Part shown: positions 1 through 7,804 of the stretch, one piece after another
Position numbering within the stretch: position 1 is the first letter of the stretch
Layout of the letters: each line of letters begins with the position of its first letter
DNA from: CAYSDH01 sp964429805
GTDB lineage: Bacteria > Bacteroidota > Bacteroidia > Flavobacteriales_D > JABDKJ01
Length of the DNA: 34,042 bases
Direction: 5' to 3'
NCBI GenBank assembly: GCA_964429805.1
Contig: CAYSDH010000034.1
Location: 1 to 34,042, forward strand
The notes under the pieces: generated by a model
Told to the model about the DNA's origin: nothing
What the model saw: the letters and a program-made list of their open reading frames with translations, nothing else
Databases searched by the model: none
Made by a program: the position numbers and the translations under genes

Positions 1-1391
1 GCCACACTCGGAAGATTTGTTCCTGTGTTGATCGCAATAGCCAATTTCTCAAAATGCTCTCTATCAATTTGACCGGAGTCAAAGGCCACTTTTACCTCAT
101 TGATATACACTGTTGCCACAAACACGTTATCAGAAATCATAGACAAAAAGCCGTTAGCCAAATAGAAGATTGCGGGCTGTTTATCTAGTGATTGTGCCAG
201 TGCCCAGTCTATTATTGGAGTAAACAAGTGCTGGTCGTGAATCATAGCCACCACAACAAAGAATACTACGAGTAGTCCAGTAAAAGGCAGTGCTTCTTCA
301 AATGCATGACCAAGCTGATGCTCATCAGTGATTCCCATAAAGGCGGTTTGTACGATGATTAAACCAAGGCCAATAAATCCGACTGGCGCGATGTGAAGGG
401 CAAGTCCTGCAATTAGCAAGAGGGCGCTAATACCTTGAACCCATAGTCCATACTTCTGTCCTTTGGTCCTCTTTTCATCCTCTTCTTCAGTATACTTTTC
501 AATTATAGTTCGTGCCACATCTGGCAGTTTAGCACCAAACCCAAATGTTTTAGTCAATTCCAGTACTACAGTGGTTAACATTCCACAGAAGAACACCGGG
601 ATAGTGACAGGTGCCATGCGCAAAAAGAATCCGATGAATCCCCAGCCGGCTTCTTCACCACCCATTTTTGTTCCAATCAACAGATTTTGAGGCTCACCGA
701 CTAAGGTACAGACACCACCAAGTGCCGTTCCTACTGCACCGTGCATGATGAGGCTTCGCAAAAAACTCTTAAATTCTTCAAGCGTTTCTCCGCTTAATTC
801 GTTGCGGTCTAGCTCGCCACTGTCATCATAGTCACTGGTTCCAGAATGAATTTTGTGATACACGCCATAGAAACCTACAGCTACAGAAATCAATACAGCA
901 GTAACGGTAAGTGCATCTAAAAATGCTGAGAGTACAGCCGCCAGAAACACAAAAAGCAGTGAGAGTACCACCTTTGATTTGATTTTCGTGAAGACCTTGC
1001 TGAAGATGAACATGAGCAGGGGCTTCATGAAGTAAATACCAGCAACCATAAACACCAGTAGGAGTATGACTTCTAGGTTTTGTACGATCTCGACATACAC
1101 ACCACTTTGCACAGCATTACCAAACTCGTCTAGTACTTTCTTTCCATCATGCATCACATCAGTAGGAAAGGCATTAGTTAAACCTAGCGCAAGAATCTCA
1201 ATAGCCAGAAGTCCTCCTGACTGAAGCGGGTAGCACTTAAGCGCCATGGCCAAAGTGAAGATAAACTCTCCTATAATTACCCACGAGCAGACCGTGGGAT
1301 TCATGAAGTACAGAGGAATGTTGATTATCAAAAAAGCAATCATGGTCATCTTGTACCACTTCGGACTATTTCCTAAAAAGTATTTGAACAT
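1..1391 (-). CDS. nhaB: Na+/H+ antiporter NhaB (partial, C-terminus outside window)
   Basis: Reading the minus strand from the ATG at 1391 gives an open frame of 463 codons that runs off the left edge. The protein is strongly hydrophobic and matches NhaB throughout. Recognisable stretches are EFIFTLAMALKCYPL, the FMVAGIYFMK helix, FLSAFLDALTV, VGEPQNLLIG, ISDNVFVATVYINE and, close to the edge, INTGTNLPSVA. E. coli NhaB is about 513 residues, so only the last few dozen residues are missing. It should be an inner-membrane antiporter exporting Na+ in exchange for protons, useful for pH and salt homeostasis. It starts 14 nt after the stop of the upstream dehydrogenase on the same strand, so the two are probably co-transcribed; I see no separate promoter in the gap. 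Family identity is secure; ion stoichiometry cannot be read from sequence. Confidence 0.93.
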   Translation of the reverse strand, partial: MFKYFLGNSPKWYKMTMIAFLIINIPLYFMNPTVCSWVIIGEFIFTLAMALKCYPLQSGGLLAIEILALGLTNAFPTDVMHDGKKVLDEFGNAVQSGVYVEIVQNLEVILLLVFMVAGIYFMKPLLMFIFSKVFTKIKSKVVLSLLFVFLAAVLSAFLDALTVTAVLISVAVGFYGVYHKIHSGTSDYDDSGELDRNELSGETLEEFKSFLRSLIMHGAVGTALGGVCTLVGEPQNLLIGTKMGGEEAGWGFIGFFLRMAPVTIPVFFCGMLTTVVLELTKTFGFGAKLPDVARTIIEKYTEEEDEKRTKGQKYGLWVQGISALLLIAGLALHIAPVGFIGLGLIIVQTAFMGITDEHQLGHAFEEALPFTGLLVVFFVVVAMIHDQHLFTPIIDWALAQSLDKQPAIFYLANGFLSMISDNVFVATVYINEVKVAFDSGQIDREHFEKLAIAINTGTNLPSV

Positions 1392-1405
1392 CTCCTTAAC
1401 TGAGT

Positions 1406-2641
1406 TTAAATGAGCTTATTTAATGCTATACCGAATGCTGCATCAGCCAGTAACGTCTTGGATTGGTTTTTTGAGTAGGTGTCTTCCAGTGCCTTCTTGA
1501 TGATGTCAGACGTATCTTTAAATATGGCTTCGTCATCGATCTCGGCATTTGCAGACATCAGGTATGCAAAGACTCTTGCCATGCCGCAATTTGAAATAAA
1601 ATCTGGAATCAAGCTGCAGTTCTTGTCTACGTGCTCTGCAATTGGTCCATAAAAGATGGCCTCATCGGCAAAAGGCACATTGGCACCTGATGACACGACC
1701 TCTAGTCCTGATGCAATCATTCTGTCTGCCTGCTCTTTGGTAACAAGGCGAGAGGCTGCACAAGGCAAGAATACTTCTGCAGGAATATCCCAAATGTGCG
1801 CATTGACTTCATCAAAACTCAGCATGTTATCGGCTGATAATTTGTTTCCATCCTTGGCTTTGAAAAGGGCGATCACTTCTTCTGCGCTAAATCCTTCTTC
1901 GTTGATGAGTCCACCTGCTCGGTCTATTATGCCAACTATCGAAGCGCCTGCATGTGCCAAGTAATAAGCCGCTGCTGAGCCAACATTTCCCCAACCTTGT
2001 ACAATCACTTTCTTCCCTTTGATATCACCTCCATAGATATTGTAGAAGTGAATCACCGATTCGGCAACACCGTAACCTGTCACCAGGTCAGCGACCACAT
2101 ATTTACGACTCGGGTCAGGGGAGTATTGAGGATTTTCAACTATCTTTTTTACTCCCAGCCTTAAGGCACCTATGCGCCTGATTTTCTGCGCTTTGGTAGG
2201 TTGAAAATGGCCCTCAAACACACCTTCTTGCGGGTGCCACACACCACAGTCTTCGGTAATGGGAATCACCTCATGTACCTCGTCTATGTTCATGTCGCCA
2301 CCAGTACCGTAATAGTTGCGCAGCAGCGGGGCCACGGCTTTATACCAGCGTCTGAGCACCTCTTCTTTTCGAGGGTCGTTGGGGTCAAAGTTGATTCCCG
2401 ACTTGGCGCCACCAATGTCTGGTCCAGACACTGAGAACTTGATCTCCATTGTTTTTGCTAAGGACTCCACTTCGCGCTTGTCTAGGCCGACTCTCATTCG
2501 GGTTCCACCGCCTGCAGCGCCTCCTCTCAACGAATTGATGACCACCCATCCGTGGGCGTCAGTTTGACTATCATTCCACTCGAAAACTATTTCAGGTGTC
2601 TTTTCTTCAAACTTCTTTAACAGGTCCTTCATCTGAGGCAT
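1406..2641 (-). CDS. Glu/Leu/Phe/Val family amino acid dehydrogenase
   Basis: The 411-residue protein is an oxidative-deaminating amino acid dehydrogenase of the ELFV family. The N-terminal substrate domain has a glycine-rich GGAAGGGTRMR stretch (about 40-50), a conserved lysine in MEIK (K68) and the GGAKSGI motif with substrate-binding K80. The expected catalytic-aspartate region reads GTGGDMN (about 113-119). A Rossmann domain follows with VIVQGWGNVGSAA near residues 210-222. It would interconvert an amino acid and its 2-oxo acid with NAD(P)H; whether the substrate is glutamate or a branched/aromatic amino acid cannot be decided here. A second in-frame ATG lies three codons in, so either start is possible. 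It lies 47 nt downstream of anmK but has its own well-formed promoter there (2655-2684), and nhaB follows 14 nt after its stop. Confidence 0.9.
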   Translation of the reverse strand: MPQMKDLLKKFEEKTPEIVFEWNDSQTDAHGWVVINSLRGGAAGGGTRMRVGLDKREVESLAKTMEIKFSVSGPDIGGAKSGINFDPNDPRKEEVLRRWYKAVAPLLRNYYGTGGDMNIDEVHEVIPITEDCGVWHPQEGVFEGHFQPTKAQKIRRIGALRLGVKKIVENPQYSPDPSRKYVVADLVTGYGVAESVIHFYNIYGGDIKGKKVIVQGWGNVGSAAAYYLAHAGASIVGIIDRAGGLINEEGFSAEEVIALFKAKDGNKLSADNMLSFDEVNAHIWDIPAEVFLPCAASRLVTKEQADRMIASGLEVVSSGANVPFADEAIFYGPIAEHVDKNCSLIPDFISNCGMARVFAYLMSANAEIDDEAIFKDTSDIIKKALEDTYSKNQSKTLLADAAFGIALNKLI

Positions 2642-2654
2642 TTTTTAAGCTGGA

Positions 2655-2684
2655 CAAATGTAGTAAAACGGCATTGTCGTGCAA
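2655..2684 (-). promoter_or_regulatory. Promoter of the dehydrogenase-nhaB unit
   Basis: On the minus strand a TTG (complement of 2682-2684) is followed after exactly 19 nt by TACATTTG (complement of 2655-2662). This fits the Bacteroidota -33/-7 pattern TTTG...TAnnTTTG well. The -7 box ends 13 nt before the ATG at 2641, predicting a leader of only about 8-10 nt. The -33 element sits at the end of anmK. Confidence 0.65.
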
Positions 2685-2688
2685 CGGA

Positions 2689-3744
2689 TTAGGGCTTGTG
2701 TATCACTCCACTACAGTGATCCTTACTTGCTCCTGTGACAGAAGCTAACACATTTGTCTCGCTGCGCATACGGAGCACTCCCAAAAAACCAAAGATCAAT
2801 GCTTCCTTAAACTCGATCAGCTGCTTGCCTGGTATGATGACCAGCGCTCTGGTAAGGTGTTGAAGCCGCTCCATCAAGTATCCATTGTAGGTTCCGCCTC
2901 CAGTGACAAGCACGCGGTCTCCATCTAGTTCGTTCAGATTATCAGCGATCTGCTGTGCGATGTGCTCTACCAATGTCGACAAAACATCAATCGGTGAAAT
3001 CCTCTTTTTGTTCAGTGCTTTTTGAAATTCATGGGTATACCATTCCTTACCGAGCGATTTAGGCCCTTTTTCTTGATAGAATTTCAAATCGTTTAAACGT
3101 TCTAGCAACGCAATATCAACATCGCCAGATCGTGCCATTAGGCCATCTTGATCATACTCAACTCCAGTGCGTCTCGATATTTCATTGAGTGCCATGTTGA
3201 CTGGGCAGATGTCATAGGCCAAGCGTTTTCCTTCTCGGACATAAGAGACATTGGCAAAGCCTCCGAGATTGAGGCACGCACTATATTCGTTAAACAGCAA
3301 GTGGTCGCCAATCGGCACTAAGGGAGCGCCTTGCCCGCCCATAGACACATCCTTTTTTCTGAAATCGTTGATGACAGGCAGCTTGGTAATGCTCGAGATC
3401 ATACCTCCACTGCCTATTTGAAGAGAGATGTTTTTACTCGGCTGGTGAAACACGGTATGTCCATGAGAGGAGATAAAATCAGGCACGAGCTGATATTCCT
3501 CAATGAAGTTGGCAATGAGTTGGCCATAATATTGACCGAGCTCTATGTGAATCTCATCAATCAGTTTTCGTGGCAGCTCATGAATGTTGCCCAGTATATC
3601 TGTCCACTTTTGAGGATAGTCGTACGTGCGCGCATTCAGAATGTTGTACTTCCACTTGTCGTCTTTCGAGAATTGACAAAAAGCGAGGTCCACACCATCT
3701 AGCGAAGTACCAGACATCAGACCAATTACATTGTAAACTACCAT
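2689..3744 (-). CDS. anmK: Anhydro-N-acetylmuramic acid kinase
   Basis: This enzyme phosphorylates 1,6-anhydro-MurNAc from cell-wall turnover while opening the anhydro ring, giving MurNAc-6-phosphate in the cytoplasm. The 351-residue protein begins MVVYNVIGLMSGTSLDGVDL, the family's N-terminal ATP/sugar-binding signature. Further on are SSHGHTVFHQP, NDFRKKDVSMGGQGAPLVP, ACLNLGGFANVSY and the C-terminal VTGGGTYN phosphate-binding loop. Length is typical for AnmK. The reading frame stays open upstream to an ATG at 4290, but those 182 codons are antisense to the acyl-CoA dehydrogenase and show no AnmK similarity, so the start at 3744 is preferred. A TATTTTTG box (minus, 3758-3751) sits just 6 nt before that ATG. 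The gene is divergent from the acyl-CoA dehydrogenase and same-strand with the dehydrogenase downstream. Confidence 0.93.
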   Translation of the reverse strand: MVVYNVIGLMSGTSLDGVDLAFCQFSKDDKWKYNILNARTYDYPQKWTDILGNIHELPRKLIDEIHIELGQYYGQLIANFIEEYQLVPDFISSHGHTVFHQPSKNISLQIGSGGMISSITKLPVINDFRKKDVSMGGQGAPLVPIGDHLLFNEYSACLNLGGFANVSYVREGKRLAYDICPVNMALNEISRRTGVEYDQDGLMARSGDVDIALLERLNDLKFYQEKGPKSLGKEWYTHEFQKALNKKRISPIDVLSTLVEHIAQQIADNLNELDGDRVLVTGGGTYNGYLMERLQHLTRALVIIPGKQLIEFKEALIFGFLGVLRMRSETNVLASVTGASKDHCSGVIHKP

Positions 3745-3750
3745 CAGGTC

Positions 3751-3758
3751 CAAAAATA
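3751..3758 (-). promoter_or_regulatory. Putative -7 box for anmK
   Basis: The minus strand reads TATTTTTG here, an exact TAnnTTTG match. Only 6 nt separate it from the anmK ATG at 3744, so the message would be leaderless or nearly so. I find no clear TTTG -33 element at the right distance, which lowers confidence. Confidence 0.4.
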
Positions 3759-3842
3759 TCTTTAAGAATCGCCCGATTTTGATGTGATTCTGACTCTTTT
3801 GAGGCAATGAGTGTTGGTGGACAAAAGAGCCTTTTAAAAGGT

Positions 3843-3850
3843 TAAATTTG
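3843..3850 (+). promoter_or_regulatory. Putative -7 box for acyl-CoA dehydrogenase
   Basis: TAAATTTG matches TAnnTTTG exactly and lies 24 nt before the ATG at 3875. The -33 region is weak: a TTG at 3814-3816 is 26 nt upstream, longer than usual spacing. The TTG inside this box is also an alternative in-frame start, but promoter placement argues against it being used. Confidence 0.45.
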
Positions 3851-3874
3851 TGGCGCGAAAGAAAACTACGAGAG

Positions 3875-5017
3875 ATGAATTTTGAACTGACAGAAGAACA
3901 AAAATCAGTGCGTGATGCGGCAAGAGAATTTGCCAACACTGTGCTCAAACCTACTGTAATAGAGAGAGATGAGGAGCAGCGCTTCGCCACTGAGGAAATC
4001 AAGCAGCTCGCTGAGCTCGGATTTCTAGGAATGATGGTTGACCCAAAGTATGGAGGTGGCGGTATGGACACGGTGTCATACGTGTTGGCCATGGAGGAAT
4101 TATCAAAGATTGACGCTGGAGTGTCGGTCTTAGTTTCTGTCAATAACTCATTGGTTTGCTGGGGATTAGAAGAATTTGGCACGGAAGAGCAGAAGATGAA
4201 GTACTTGGTGCCTCTAGCGAAAGGAGAGAAGATCGGTGCGTTCTGCTTAAGTGAGCCAGAAGCCGGTTCAGATGCGACATCACAGCGCACTACAGCCGAA
4301 GATAAAGGTGACCACTATGTACTTAACGGTACCAAGAACTGGATTACTAACGGTAATTCTGCCTCTACATATCTAGTTATCGCGCAGACAGATAGAGACA
4401 AAGGGCACAAAGGAATAAACGCCTTTATCGTAGAGCGCGGCATGGAAGGTTTCATTGTTGGGGCCAAAGAAAATAAACTTGGTATCAGAGGTTCTGACAC
4501 GCACACACTCATGTTTCAGGATGTGAAAGTGCCTAAGGAGAATAGAATAGGAGAGGATGGCTTTGGATTTAAGTTTGCTATGAAGACTCTCTCTGGTGGA
4601 CGTATCGGAATTGCGGCTCAGGCACTCGGAATAGCTTCTGGAGCCTATGAGTTAGCCATGGCTTATTCTAAAGAGCGAAAAGCGTTTGGTAAGGAGATAT
4701 CAAGACATCAAGCCATTGCCTTTAAGCTGGCCGACATGGCCACTGAGATTGAAGCAGCAAGGCTACTCTGTCTGAAAGCGGCACATCAAAAAGATCAACA
4801 CGAAAATTACGACCTCACGGGGTCTATGGCCAAGGTGTTTGCCTCAGAAGTGGCCATGCGCACCACTGTAGAAGCAGTGCAAGTGCACGGTGGATATGGT
4901 TTCGTTAAAGAATACCACGTTGAGCGATTGATGCGTGACGCGAAGATTACTCAGATCTATGAAGGAACTTCAGAGATTCAGAGAATGGTTATTTCGAGAA
5001 CCATACTCAAGGACTGA
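3875..5017 (+). CDS. Acyl-CoA dehydrogenase (short/medium-chain type)
   Basis: The 380-residue protein is an FAD-dependent acyl-CoA dehydrogenase, catalysing alpha,beta-dehydrogenation of an acyl-CoA in fatty acid or amino acid degradation. It has the N-terminal helical domain (NFELTEEQKSVRDAAREFA), the first signature AFCLSEPEAGSDATSQ, the FAD-binding WITNG segment, the second signature region GGYGFVKEYHVERLMRDAKI, and IYEGTSEIQRM near the end. The glutamate of YEGT (E363) occupies the catalytic-base position of butyryl-CoA-type enzymes. An in-frame TTG start at 3848 would add nine residues but overlaps a promoter box, and family alignments begin at MNFELTEEQ, so the ATG at 3875 was chosen. 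It ends with a TGA stop. Chain-length specificity cannot be assigned. Confidence 0.93.
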   Translation: MNFELTEEQKSVRDAAREFANTVLKPTVIERDEEQRFATEEIKQLAELGFLGMMVDPKYGGGGMDTVSYVLAMEELSKIDAGVSVLVSVNNSLVCWGLEEFGTEEQKMKYLVPLAKGEKIGAFCLSEPEAGSDATSQRTTAEDKGDHYVLNGTKNWITNGNSASTYLVIAQTDRDKGHKGINAFIVERGMEGFIVGAKENKLGIRGSDTHTLMFQDVKVPKENRIGEDGFGFKFAMKTLSGGRIGIAAQALGIASGAYELAMAYSKERKAFGKEISRHQAIAFKLADMATEIEAARLLCLKAAHQKDQHENYDLTGSMAKVFASEVAMRTTVEAVQVHGGYGFVKEYHVERLMRDAKITQIYEGTSEIQRMVISRTILKD

Positions 5018-5073
5018 GACAATTAGATTTTTCTTGAGCTAAATTTCTTTTTGGGTTCATGTGGAAATTGGAC

Positions 5074-5096
5074 TTTATCTGCATCTAACAGATAAA
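5074..5096. promoter_or_regulatory. Perfect 8-bp inverted repeat before the Cys-module gene
   Basis: TTTATCTG (5074-5081) and CAGATAAA (5089-5096) are exact reverse complements separated by 7 nt (CATCTAA). The repeat ends 8 nt before the ATG at 5105. It could be an operator or, in RNA, a hairpin close to the start codon that limits initiation. No T-run follows, so it is not a terminator. The nearest promoter-like box, TAAATTTC at 5040-5047, has one mismatch to TAnnTTTG. Confidence 0.45.
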
Positions 5097-5104
5097 TCCG
5101 AGCC

Positions 5105-6454
5105 ATGAACGAATCTAAAAGCATACACATTCCTGAACCCTGCCACGAAAACTGGGAGGATATGAGTTTGACCGACAAAGGGCGTCACTGTGATTCCTGC
5201 GTCAAAGAAGTGGTCGATTTTTCGGATTGGAATCACAACGACATCATTCACTATTTGGACAATTCTGATGGAATGGTCTGCGGCCGAATCAAGAAGAGCC
5301 AACTTGCCTCTCCTGAACCCACACTCATTGATTTAATCCCTAACCCCGCAAAGAATTTTGCACGCGCGGCTGCCATAGCCGCTGTCGCTTTCTTTCATTC
5401 GGATGCCACTATGGCTCAAACTTTAGGTCATGAAGAACGAGTGCCTGCGCTAACTGAAGACCGCTTTAACAAAACCAGCACCCTTGTCAAAGGAATAGTG
5501 CGAGATGAGCTTAATGAAGCCCTTCCCTTTGCCGCTGTGTACTATGAAAGCGAAAGTGGCGAGTCGCACGGAATCATGACAGATGTGGATGGCAAATTTG
5601 AGCTGACTATTCCAGCAGAATACGCGTCTAGCGGCACAGTCGACCTTATAATCAGCTTTATCGGGTACTCAAAAAAAACCTTGAAAGGAGTCTGTCTTGA
5701 CCGCCCAGTGGTCAGCATCGATTCGGCCTTGAAGTTTGATGAACGTGTTCCGAGGATGGTCGGATTTGTTGTGGTCACTGAAAAGAGAAGCTTTCTCAAA
5801 AGACCAGTGAAGACAATCTTAGATAAAATCGGACTACGAAGAGGTAGTAAGAAGATGGCAAGGGATCATGAAAAGAGCCAGAAAAAGGATGAACTGGAGA
5901 ATACGGTGTACTTTGAATGTGACCCGATAGACGTGCCCGATGTTCCGCCTGCATCTATTCCAGAGGCTAAACCAGAGGAAATCATCTCAAGGGATGAGCC
6001 AGAAGTCAGCTTGGAGCATGAGAGCGCTGAGACTGCAGAGCCCGCTCAAATTAGTATAGACTTGCCCATGTTTAGCGTTGTTGCTCGGGCAGAGGAGATA
6101 GAACGCGAAAGCACCACGGTTGGCGCTGTTTATATGGTAGGCGGCTTGTCATCATGCTATGTGCGTGCAGAAAATCAGCACGTTGAAGTTAATAAGGACG
6201 AAAATCTGGAGCATGATGATTACATGACCATCTTCCCTAATCCGACATCGGATTGGTTGACGATCATGCTCAGTGATAAACAAAATCTAGACTACGTCAT
6301 CAGCGACTTGTCTGGGTCACTGATTGAAACAGGGCAGATAGTCTTTGGAACTAAGACCGTAGAGACGTCATGGTTATCTCACGGCACATATATCATCAGT
6401 CTGTTTGATAAAGAGAGGGTGGTTTCTACCAAGCAGTTTGTGGTCACTCGCTGA
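5105..6454 (+). CDS. Cys-module / carboxypeptidase-regulatory-like protein with T9SS sorting domain
   Basis: The 449-residue protein has no signal peptide at its very start. Residues 1-65 form a compact module with C13-H14, C29-x2-C32 and C59 (PCHENW, GRHCDSC, VCGR), a pattern met at the N-terminus of various Bacteroidota proteins and suggestive of a metal site. A basic-hydrophobic segment follows (about 84-104: NFARAAAIAAVAFF...ATMAQ), which looks like an internal export signal with a possible AMA-Q cleavage site. Next is a carboxypeptidase-regulatory-like beta-sandwich (about 129-205), an acidic, proline-rich linker (about 285-335), and a type A T9SS C-terminal domain from about Y373 (IFPNPTSDWL ... 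GTYIISL ... FVVTR). If the signal is cleaved, the Cys module would stay in the cytoplasm while the rest reaches the surface. Function is unknown. The gene ends 1 nt before the convergent murF stop. Confidence 0.8.
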   Translation: MNESKSIHIPEPCHENWEDMSLTDKGRHCDSCVKEVVDFSDWNHNDIIHYLDNSDGMVCGRIKKSQLASPEPTLIDLIPNPAKNFARAAAIAAVAFFHSDATMAQTLGHEERVPALTEDRFNKTSTLVKGIVRDELNEALPFAAVYYESESGESHGIMTDVDGKFELTIPAEYASSGTVDLIISFIGYSKKTLKGVCLDRPVVSIDSALKFDERVPRMVGFVVVTEKRSFLKRPVKTILDKIGLRRGSKKMARDHEKSQKKDELENTVYFECDPIDVPDVPPASIPEAKPEEIISRDEPEVSLEHESAETAEPAQISIDLPMFSVVARAEEIERESTTVGAVYMVGGLSSCYVRAENQHVEVNKDENLEHDDYMTIFPNPTSDWLTIMLSDKQNLDYVISDLSGSLIETGQIVFGTKTVETSWLSHGTYIISLFDKERVVSTKQFVVTR

Positions 6455-6455
6455 C

Positions 6456-7736
6456 TTACAGGCTGTCTACCAATGACTCGAGTTTGATGCCCCTTGATCC
6501 TTTAATCAAGATTAATTGATGCTCAGCATCCAAAGCCTGGATTTCTTCTTGGGCCAAGGCCGTGTCCTTGAATGTCCGGTGCTTTGGGTTCTTGAGCGCT
6601 TCTGAAAATTCAGCTCCGATAAAGATGCCCTTCAGTCCTAAGTCGCCAGTAAGTGCAGCAATCTCTTGATGGGCAGTCTGACTCTCATCGCCTAGTTCAA
6701 GCATGTCACCTAGTATGACCATTTTGCCTGTGCCTTCCATATTGGCGAAGTTCTGCAATGCAGCTTTCATGCTAGTCGGATTGGCATTGTAGGCATCTAA
6801 GATGATTCTTCGCCCGTTGCGCTCCATGAGTTGAGAGCGATTATTAGTAGGAGCATAAGCGTCAATGGCGGAAATCATGTCACTCAACGCCACCTGAAAA
6901 TGCTGACCGATACAGAGCGCAGCCATCACATTTGAGAAATTATAATCACCGACTAGCTGTGTCTTAATTTCTTCGTCATCAGGTCGCACCTCCACAATTA
7001 AGTAGGGGTCTGCGCCAGTAATGCGCCCTTGATAATCGAGCAAGGCACCATAGCCATAGGTAACTTGATCTATGTCTGCTGCTTTGTCTAACAACAAGGC
7101 ATCATCACCATTGACAAACACAAGGCCGTCTGTTGCCCTTAGGTGGTCATAGAGTTCGGACTTGCCTTTGATGATATTCTCAAATCCGCCAAATTCTCCA
7201 ATGTGGGCTTCACCGATGTTGGTGATGAGCCCATGACTCGGCTTGGCTATGCGACATAAAAACGCAATCTCTTCTACATGATTGGCTCCCATCTCGATAA
7301 TGGCGACATCATGCGTCTCGTTTACCTCAAGTAGCGTCAAGGGCACACCAATGTGGTTGTTTAGATTTCCTTTTGTAGCCAGCACATTATATCTCTGTGA
7401 CAAGACATCTCGGATGAGTTCTTTGCTCGTAGTCTTGCCATTACTGCCGGTGATGCCAATAAAAGGGATTTTAAAAGTGCCTCGATGATATGTGGCCAAC
7501 TCTTGAAGAGTCGAAAGCACATCTAACACAAGTATGCACTTTGGATCGCTGGCATGTTCTGCCTCATCAACTATGGCATACTTAGCTCCTTTTTCTAAGG
7601 CTTGCTTGGCAAATTTGTTGCCATTAAAATTGTCTCCCTTGAGGGCAAAAAACAGGCAGTCTTGCTCTATTTTTCGGGTATCTGTGCAGACAAGTGAGCA
7701 CTCGGAAAAGAGGGCGTGAAGTTCATGGATTTCCAT
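6456..7736 (-). CDS. murF: UDP-MurNAc-tripeptide--D-Ala-D-Ala ligase
   Basis: MurF adds D-alanyl-D-alanine to the UDP-MurNAc tripeptide, the last cytoplasmic step of the peptidoglycan precursor. The 426-residue protein shows the Mur ligase layout: N-terminal uridine-binding domain with DTRKIEQDCLFFALKG, central ATPase with the P-loop GITGSNGKTT (about 94-103), EMGANHVEEI, the INGD-type VFVNGDD stretch, and a C-terminal domain containing ILDAYNANPTSMKAAL, the segment that distinguishes MurF from other Mur ligases. Length is typical. It lies downstream of gldJ on the same strand, an arrangement common in Flavobacteriia, but a strong terminator stands between them and no promoter box is obvious in the 68-nt gap, so expression probably relies on read-through or an unrecognised promoter. 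Confidence 0.95.
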   Translation of the reverse strand: MEIHELHALFSECSLVCTDTRKIEQDCLFFALKGDNFNGNKFAKQALEKGAKYAIVDEAEHASDPKCILVLDVLSTLQELATYHRGTFKIPFIGITGSNGKTTSKELIRDVLSQRYNVLATKGNLNNHIGVPLTLLEVNETHDVAIIEMGANHVEEIAFLCRIAKPSHGLITNIGEAHIGEFGGFENIIKGKSELYDHLRATDGLVFVNGDDALLLDKAADIDQVTYGYGALLDYQGRITGADPYLIVEVRPDDEEIKTQLVGDYNFSNVMAALCIGQHFQVALSDMISAIDAYAPTNNRSQLMERNGRRIILDAYNANPTSMKAALQNFANMEGTGKMVILGDMLELGDESQTAHQEIAALTGDLGLKGIFIGAEFSEALKNPKHRTFKDTALAQEEIQALDAEHQLILIKGSRGIKLESLVDSL

Positions 7737-7743
7737 TGCCTTA

Positions 7744-7784
7744 AATTAAAAAAACCCGACTCCGAATGAACGGAACCGGGTTTT
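7744..7784 (-). terminator. Rho-independent terminator downstream of gldJ
   Basis: Complementary arms at 7751-7764 and 7771-7784 form an 8-bp base (AAAACCCG/CGGGTTTT), a 2-nt internal mismatch and 4 bp above it, with a 6-nt loop. In the minus-strand transcript this is followed by further U residues (7750-7744), fitting termination of the porP-gldJ message just before murF. Confidence 0.8.
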
Positions 7785-7804
7785 AATTTCTTGCCAGTTA
7801 GGTA

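Noticed and set aside
463..690. 75-codon plus-strand open frame near the left edge
   Set aside because: The minus strand here encodes NhaB continuously; this is a shadow.
3745..4290. 182-codon N-terminal extension of anmK
   Set aside because: It is antisense to the acyl-CoA dehydrogenase, shows no family similarity, and the AnmK signature begins at 3744.
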